From: Cokeromyces recurvatus
Lineage: Eukaryota; Mucoromycota; Mucoromycetes; Mucorales; Mucoraceae
Length of the DNA: 64,000 nt
Assembly (NCBI RefSeq): GCF_025118155.1
Contig: NW_026251407.1
Span: 124,001-188,000 of the forward strand
Direction of reading: 5' to 3'
A program made the position numbers and the translations under genes. The notes under the pieces are model-generated. The model did no database searches. It saw only the letters and a list, made by a program, of their open reading frames with translations, and was not told the DNA's origin. Every line of letters begins with the position of its first letter. Positions within the stretch are counted from its first letter, which is position 1. Shown piece by piece: positions 58,185 through 64,000 of the stretch.

Positions 58185-58680
58185 AATGAGAGAATGAGAG
58201 AATGAGTGAGAGAAATGAAATAAATACATATAATATGTTGTATTGACATATTCACTTTATGTTTATAATCTATAGGTTGATGCTTTCACTAGAGCTGGTG
58301 GTTATCCTGCTGCTCTTGCTGTCCACAATAAAGAACAACAGCTTGAAACTCGTCTCAAGAAGGCCGGTACTGACTGTTGTGCAATTGCTAGTACATTCAA
58401 TACTGAAGAAGCTGATGCTGTTCTTGCCGTTATCAGCAATCTTGTTCCTGATGTAACTGCCTCTTTGACATCTATTGTTAACAAGAAGCCCGAATTTGAT
58501 GCCATCCTTTTGGCTACAGTTCTTGTCAAAGGTGACATCAAGAACTTGGATACTCAAACCAAGACATTGGATACTTGTCTTATCGCCAAGACTCCCTCTA
58601 CTCATATTGATCAAGCCAACGCTTATGTTGCTGACATCAATAATGCCTTCAGTAGTGCAAAGACTGCTTATGGTATTTAA
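57890..58680 (+). CDS. HsbA-like secreted protein, copy 2
   Basis: Exons 57890-57938, 58019-58122, 58276-58680; 185 residues. Same signal peptide and HsbA-type domain as copy 1, with the same introns. Exon junctions are SA|NAA after the signal peptide and KAD|VDAF. Intron 2 holds (TG)17 at about 58149-58182. Downstream sequence after the stop is unrelated to that of copy 1, so the two mRNAs must use different 3' UTRs and polyadenylation sites. Probably both are expressed, as both coding frames and splice sites are intact. Secreted surface role is from the family; nothing here shows the ligand. Confidence 0.85.
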
Positions 58681-58866
58681 TTTCCTTTTTTTTTTCTTAA
58701 TACAGATAATAGTATTTAAACTTGATCTTTATTAAAGGAAAAAACAATAAAATATCATGATAATCATTAATATATAAAGTCTTTTATCTCTTTTATGACA
58801 AGTATTATTTTTTTTTGTTTAATGATGTTTAAGGTATACGAAAATATTGCCAGAAAAAAAAAATAG

Positions 58867-60241
58867 TTATTTAAATTTACGTTGAAATCGAGCCACCATT
58901 TCGCTAATTAGCGCACTTGAATCACTACCTAATTCATAATAATAAGTTGTATTTTTCGAATTAAACATGCTAGTATGCGCTTGAATTTCATTATCTGACG
59001 ACGATAGTACTGGTATAAATAAGTATGATAAATCATCAGGTGGTAACTTGATAAACGTTTTTGGTTTATTATTTTTGTCCATTTCATGAAGCTAACATAT
59101 GTATTTAGAGATAGTTAGTAAGCAATCCAGTTAAATATATATATATATATATGTATACATATATTTGCATACCTGGACATAGAAGCATCGAAAGAGGATA
59201 TCAGGTACTCGAATCAATTTCCTTACTCTATAATAACGCCCTTAAGAGTCAAGAAGCATGCTTTTATTCTATTTCATCTTTACCTCTCATCACATCCATT
59301 TATATCAGTTAGATCGCTAATAAATGTTAAATGATCATAAACATCTGTTAATGTAGCCTGAATCTTATCACGGGCTATATAGGCAGTAGTACCTATAGCA
59401 GCAGCACCTATTATACCAGCAAACAGACCCCATTTATTAACATTATTATTACTACGTCTATTATTGTTATTGCTTGTAGTATTCGTATGGCCACTTGCTG
59501 TCATACTTTTAGCAACTGTTGCTGCTGTCGTCATAGTTGCAGTGCCTGTATTCCACAAAGTACTAAGACCCCTCACTTTCTCCAAACTTGATACAGCCTT
59601 ATCAGTAACAAAGTTTTCATTAATTGAAAAGAAGGGTGTATCAAATGCGAGTAAACCAATGATTTTTCCTTTCAGCTTCTCATTATTTTTATTATCCTGA
59701 AACCTTAAAATCGTTTCTGCAGCTTTAAATAATGCAAACTTTATTTGTTAGTTTCAAAAAAAAAAAAGTCTATTTTACATTTAAGATGACTTACAAACAA
59801 TGCCACCCATAGAATGACCAAGAAGGACAATCATTATTTTTCCAGTACTTTGTAATTGATTTAATTCTAATTGAATTTTTGACACCTGATCACACAACCA
59901 TGATGAAAAGTTTTCAACTGCAATTCGAAGATCGCTAATAACATAAAAAAAAAAATTAGGAAATTTTCTAGTTATAACGTACATTGATACTTACCCCGCA
60001 GTTTTATATGAAGGATAAATTAGTGCATTTACATTGGCTTTAATAGTATTTGTAAGCAGAGTTTGAAGTCTATTAGGAAAATCCTAAAGATATATTATAG
60101 ATGTATTGTAAAAAGAAAAAGAAAAGAAAATTATTATCACTAAGAAATAGATACCTTAAAACTTGTATCAGTACCTCTAAAACCATGTACAAATACAAGT
60201 AGAAGCCTATCTAAATTATTTGTTTTTTCTACTATTCCCAT
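58867..60241 (-). CDS. DUF676-type lipase / alpha-beta hydrolase
   Basis: Six exons 60241-60155, 60083-59995, 59934-59795, 59722-59284, 59227-59173, 59091-58867: 1035 bases, 344 residues. N-terminal strand and loop LLLVFVHGFRGTDTSF; nucleophile elbow IVLLGHSMGGIV with catalytic Ser; LLAFDTPFFSIN after it, typical of DUF676 serine hydrolases. A Asn/Thr-rich linker is followed by a hydrophobic segment (WGLFAGIIGAAAIGTTAYIA, residues about 205-225), probably a membrane anchor. The C-terminal part has YVQVHEMDKNNKPKTFIKLP with a candidate catalytic His in the final 50 residues (EIQAHTSMF). Substrate not predicted; related fungal proteins act on membrane lipids. Stop of the gene lies 185 bases from the end of HsbA copy 2 (convergent). 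Confidence 0.82.
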
Positions 60242-60730
60242 ATTCCCCAAGGATAATAAAGAGAAGAGGAAAAGAGATGATATTCCTTTTCTATGACTAT
60301 GTTTTATTACAGCAGTGAAGTTTCATTTTTTTTTTTTTTATAGTTCGGCAAATAAAATGTTCGAGTTTACCTTAGTAGTATGCTACAAAAAAAAAAAATC
60401 TTTCTTCACATAGCTTGTTTGCTTCTTTATAGACAGCTATTTCTAAACTTCTAGAATTTGTTCAAATAGTGTCATAAAGAACTAACATAGAACAGTCACT
60501 AGACTACTACTAATGATTCAACAAACTCTAATCATTCAGAAATGACTTTCTGTAAATAAGATGTATATACATGTATATAAAAAAAAAATATGGAAATATA
60601 CTATTTGTTCTTCTTTCATTTATTGCTTTTTTTTTTCTTTTACTATAATTATTTTAAACATGGAAAATAAAATGTGGCTAGAAGATAATGTACCACATTT
60701 TCTATCTTCATTCATTATATCAATTTCTAT
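60242..60730. other. Intergenic between hydrolase and Rheb genes
   Basis: About 490 bases, AT-rich with T-runs near 60328-60340 and 60618-60630. Serves as 5' region for the hydrolase and 3' flank for Rheb. No gene seen. Confidence 0.4.
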
Positions 60731-61492
60731 TTATGAAATTATACACCCGCCCTTTTCTTCTGCTGGAGGTTTATTGGCATTTTCAATTTGAGCAATAAGC
60801 AAGTCAAAGATTTTAGCTACAAAGAAAAGAAAAAATAATTAAAAAAGAACCTATTACGGTCAATAGAAACCGTTTTCATACTTACAAACATTTTCATCAT
60901 GTTTAGCAGAGGTTTCAATAGTTGGACATTGCCATTGTTGACCTAATTGTTTTCCTTCTTCCATTGACACTTGTCTTTGAATATTTAAATCAGATTTATT
61001 TCCCACAATAACACATGGTACATTTTCCAAACCAGTAAAGTCCAAAATTTTATCTCTAATGATCTTGACCATATCGAAACTAGATCGAGAAGCAATTGAA
61101 TAAACAAGGACATAACCATTCATGCTAGAAGCATGATGAGAAGACAAGATTGAATATTCATCTTGACCCGCTGTATCCATAATTTCTACACTATATTCTA
61201 TAGAATTGTCAGGCACGTAAAGTTTCAGAAAGTAAAGTTACCATTTCCTCGATATTTAATAGTTTTTGTAAATGTGTTTTCAATGGTGGGATAATAACTA
61301 TCAACAAAGTGATTCTCACAGAATTGAATTACAAGAGAAGATTTACCTATTTATCATAAAAAAATTTTTTTTTCAAATAAACATTAACAAACTTATTTAA
61401 TGTTATATGAAAGAAGCAACTATATATCTACCAACAGCACGAGCACCAAGTACTGCAATTCTTCTAGTTTTAGGTGGATTCGTGCTAGACAT
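60731..61492 (-). CDS. RHB1: Ras-family GTPase Rheb
   Basis: Four exons 61492-61432, 61346-61242, 61197-60886, 60816-60731: 564 bases, 187 residues. Starts MSSTNPPKTRRIAVLGARAV; P-loop GARAVGKSSL with Arg at the position equivalent to Ras Gly12, a Rheb hallmark; effector loop DSYYPTIENTFTK; switch II DTAGQDEYSIL; base-recognition GNKSDL and ETSAKH; C-terminal prenylation box CIIS. Rheb activates TORC1 at lysosomal/vacuolar membranes and, in fungi, also links to basic amino-acid uptake. All G motifs intact and length standard. Neighbour genes suggest no operon-like arrangement. Confidence 0.95.
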
Positions 61493-61690
61493 AGTAATTT
61501 AAATAAAAAATAAAATAAAATAAATAAATGCGTCTATAAATATAATAAGACAAAAAAAAAAAAAAAAAAAAGATAATGCGAGCGTATACTGAATTTTAAT
61601 CTTTAAAAAATGTTTTAGTTCAAAACAACGACAGATAATATTACGTAATAATGATGGGAGGGGGGAGGAGGAGAAGGGAGGGAAAAGATA

Positions 61691-63435
61691 CTAAAGTTGA
61701 CATTCTTTTTCCCAATCAACTGGTACTTGATCTTTAACTATTTTTTTGAACGCATCCAGTGTGCAAAGTGACTGATCACCTTCTTTATGATTACCTTTTG
61801 AGGCACAGCCAGGTAATTTTAGAGTTTTTTCATTGTATTTAATTCTAACGAAATGTTCATCTGTACCCTTTTGTTTAAATAATTCAAACAAAATAGCGCT
61901 ACCAAAAGGAGGCCATCTATTATATTATAATGAGTATAAAAATTTTAACATTAAAAATATGTATATACATTTACCTATTATCAAATGCATCTAATATGAT
62001 TAAAAGGGGAGCAACAGTACTAATAAACACAATAGATTAATTCTAAGCTTTCTCTTTCTAATAGTACATTACTTACGTATCATGACCAGAATAAATAGCT
62101 AATTTAAGCTTTTCTTCTCTTTCATTATTAATCTTGTTAATCATCCGATCACGAATTTCACCCATCAATCTACCTAAACTTAATCTACGTACTTCTTCTG
62201 AGACGATATTACCATAAAACCATTCTTTAACAACTACATCTTCTAATTCCCTCAAGAGGTTTTCATCATCAATATCTGTAGGTAATTTATATCCATGAGC
62301 CTTAGCAGCAATTAAAGTATCTATCAATAAAAGTAAGTAAGTTAAGCACACCATAAGGGGATTCTCTTTTCTTTAGACGTCACTACCTAAAACGCCATTT
62401 GCTGATGGGTGACTATCCAAAGAGATTTCATCGACATATTTTTTAAATCTTTCAGAAAGTGTTTTAAATTTATCTTGACACAAAATCGATACTCTTTTAT
62501 TAAATTCCTTTGCTAACATACGAAGTCTATAACAGTTTGGATTGGGAAACATAAGATCGTCTCTTGGGTCACTAAATGTATGTAATAATAAATGATAAAA
62601 AGGTGTTGGTAAAGAATTTATTTTCATGCGAATATTAAAAACATACCGAACATGAAGTTTTAAAGTGAAATTATCAGATCTTTTACCTTCTGGATAAAGG
62701 CCTCCAGCTACTAGTTGTTGTACTGATTCTTGAGTACGGTTGTATTCTGTACTTCTTACGTAAATGATTTCCTCATCAAATAAATCAGGTAAAAATTGTA
62801 GTCTATTGTTATAAATAAGATTAATTTTTTTCATGCACGCACAAAAAAAAATATGGAGAATCCACTTGGTTACTTTTTAATATAGAAATCTCGAATACGT
62901 TCACCGAGAAGTGTCATTCTATATCTTCCTAAATTCGTCAATTGTCCAAAATAACTAAATGTGAATGAATGTTAGAAGTTACTTTTTCTTTATATATATA
63001 TATATATATATTTAAATATGTATTACCAAGAGCCAGGTTTAGTTGATACAGAAGAACGACCCTCCGTTTCACTTGTTTCAATTATTCTTTGCATACGAAC
63101 AGAGCCTAAACCTTGGACTTTTTCTTTTTCAAATTTAGTAATTGTAGCAAACATGGCATTATTTGCTTCACACATATCCCAAATAGATGGAATAATATTT
63201 TCTAGTCGTCTTCTAACAGGCGATCGTTCACCTTTTGAAATAAAACTTTGTTAAATGTATATATATATTTTCCTCTGCATCTGTCGTGGTTATTCTTACC
63301 ATGTCTATGAACAATTTGTAAAAGTCTACATTGTTGAAAGTTAGCATGAGATTGTTATGAATTTTTAAGAACATACTTTAATTCTAAATCGTGTGGATAC
63401 TCTTCTTGTTTAAACTCGGGTAATTTAGCTGACAT
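61691..63435 (-). CDS. Histidine acid phosphatase family (ACP6/LPA phosphatase-like)
   Basis: Multi-exon minus-strand gene from the ATG at 63435 (MSAKLPEFKQEEYPHDLELK) to the TAG at 61691-61693. Catalytic N-terminal motif RLLQIVHRHGERSPVRRRLE spans an intron near 63241-63300; then YFGQLTNLGRYRMTLLGERI; FDEEIIYVRSTEYNRTQESV; and the C-terminal SGHDTTVAPLLIIL, giving the HD proton donor of the branch-2 histidine phosphatases. The family hydrolyses phosphomonoesters; the absence of a signal peptide and the Leu/Glu-rich middle favour a lysophosphatidic acid phosphatase (ACP6-like) over secreted phytase. Ends VPVDWEKECQL. Some exon edges, mainly between 62350 and 63420, are estimated. Confidence 0.83.
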
Positions 63436-64000
63436 GTCGTTTTTTTTTATGAAAAATAGAAAAAAAAAAATAGAAGAATAGAAAAAAAAATAAAAAAAAA
63501 ATAAAAAGAAAAATTATCCTATTACATAATTGTTGTAATAAATAAAAATGATTACATAACAAACTCCGGAAAGGTGTAGTGAACAAATGTCAATCGTATT
63601 AAATAAATAAACAAAAAAGCAGTTTCTTGATAATACTGTTAATATATTTATGTGATAATTTATCTGCATGCATGATGCATACATACCTTATATTTTATTT
63701 TTTTCTGATGCGCGTGTACATTGTATAAAAGTAACAACAAAAGCTGATATTTGATTGGCCAGTGAAGTGACGACGCGCCAATTTTATTACGCGAACATTT
63801 GTACTGTTGTTGTTGTTGTTGTTATAGGATGATAAGGATGAGGAGGAGGGTGTAACAAAGTTCAAAAACTTTTATTTTTATTTTTTATTTTTTATTTTTT
63901 TATTTTTTTTTTTTTTAACATTTATACTTTAAAATCATAATCGGTTAATTCCAGTAAAGTTCAACATTTATTATATTATTTTATTTTAACGAAAAAAGAA
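63436..64000. other. Upstream region at window edge
   Basis: 565 bases upstream of the phosphatase gene. A-runs near 63460-63510; (GTT)n around 63805-63823; T-runs after 63880. No gene seen before the window ends. Confidence 0.4.

Larger units (their letters stand above)
57786..58680 (+). repeat. Right arm of 0.9-kb inverted gene duplication
   Basis: 895 bp, reverse complement of 54161-55057; differs only by one fewer TG unit in intron 2. The arm boundaries are at the TATA region and the stop codon. Confidence 0.95.

Noticed and set aside
58073..58614. Minus-strand open frames within HsbA copy 2 (and the mirror frames within copy 1)
   Set aside because: Antisense shadows of the intact HsbA exons and of the TG microsatellite (poly His-Thr).

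Overview
This 64 kb window is nuclear DNA of a fungus, most likely an early-diverging Mucoromycota lineage (Mucorales-like). Reasons seen in the sequence: strongly AT-rich intergenic DNA with many A/T homopolymer tracts of 20-39 bases, genes with several short introns (mostly 45-110 bases, GT...AG), no bacterial-style operons, and lineage-type genes (two proteins of mucoralean 'orphan' style, a DUF3712 giant, an SH3-DH-PH RhoGEF with a long charged coiled coil). The genus assignment is inference.

Layout. 0-5.5 kb: Ran1/Ksp1-type protein kinase (+), NAD-dependent glycerol-3-phosphate dehydrogenase (-), small two-TM protein (+). 5.5-10.8 kb: the E2 enzyme Ubc13 (+) and tRNA-Glu(UUC) (-) lie among decayed minus-strand coding remnants. 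10.8-22.1 kb is gene-dense: a small protein of unknown function (-), an 11-exon FYVE + armadillo-repeat protein (-), a Nit2-type omega-amidase (+), a membrane-anchored ZZ/EF-hand protein (-), a GPALPP1/DUF3752 protein (+), a RABL6-like GTPase (-) and a DUF3605 protein (-). 22.1-24.7 kb holds a degenerate Tnp2/CACTA-type transposase. 24.7-26.9 kb is a 9-exon orphan-family gene (+). 27.4 kb carries a GC-rich in-frame tandem repeat. 29.6-33.4 kb: RNF5/RMA1-type membrane RING E3 (+) and acetyl-CoA synthetase (-). 34.7-39.0 kb: SH3-SH3-DH-PH RhoGEF (-). 41.7-46.8 kb: a 1.6-thousand-residue DUF3712 membrane protein (+). 46.9-51.1 kb: tRNA-Ser(AGA) (-) and a 1.5 kb element bounded by perfect 162-bp inverted repeats. 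51.1-53.1 kb: second orphan-family gene (-). 54.2-58.7 kb: two essentially identical HsbA-like secreted-protein genes in a head-to-head inverted duplication. 58.9-63.4 kb: DUF676-type lipase/hydrolase (-), Rheb GTPase (-), histidine acid phosphatase (-).

Functional links. Most intact genes are housekeeping (glycerol and acetate metabolism, ubiquitin signalling, Rheb/TOR, endosomal or cytoskeletal regulation) and do not form a metabolic cluster. The unusual parts are the inverted HsbA duplication, which begins just upstream of the TATA box and ends exactly at the stop codon; the perfect 162-bp inverted-repeat element; the decayed genes; and a series of 15-20 nt microexons in three neighbouring minus-strand genes. 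Exon boundaries were inferred by hand from splice signals and reading-frame continuity; where I summed exon lengths, the total was a whole number of codons.
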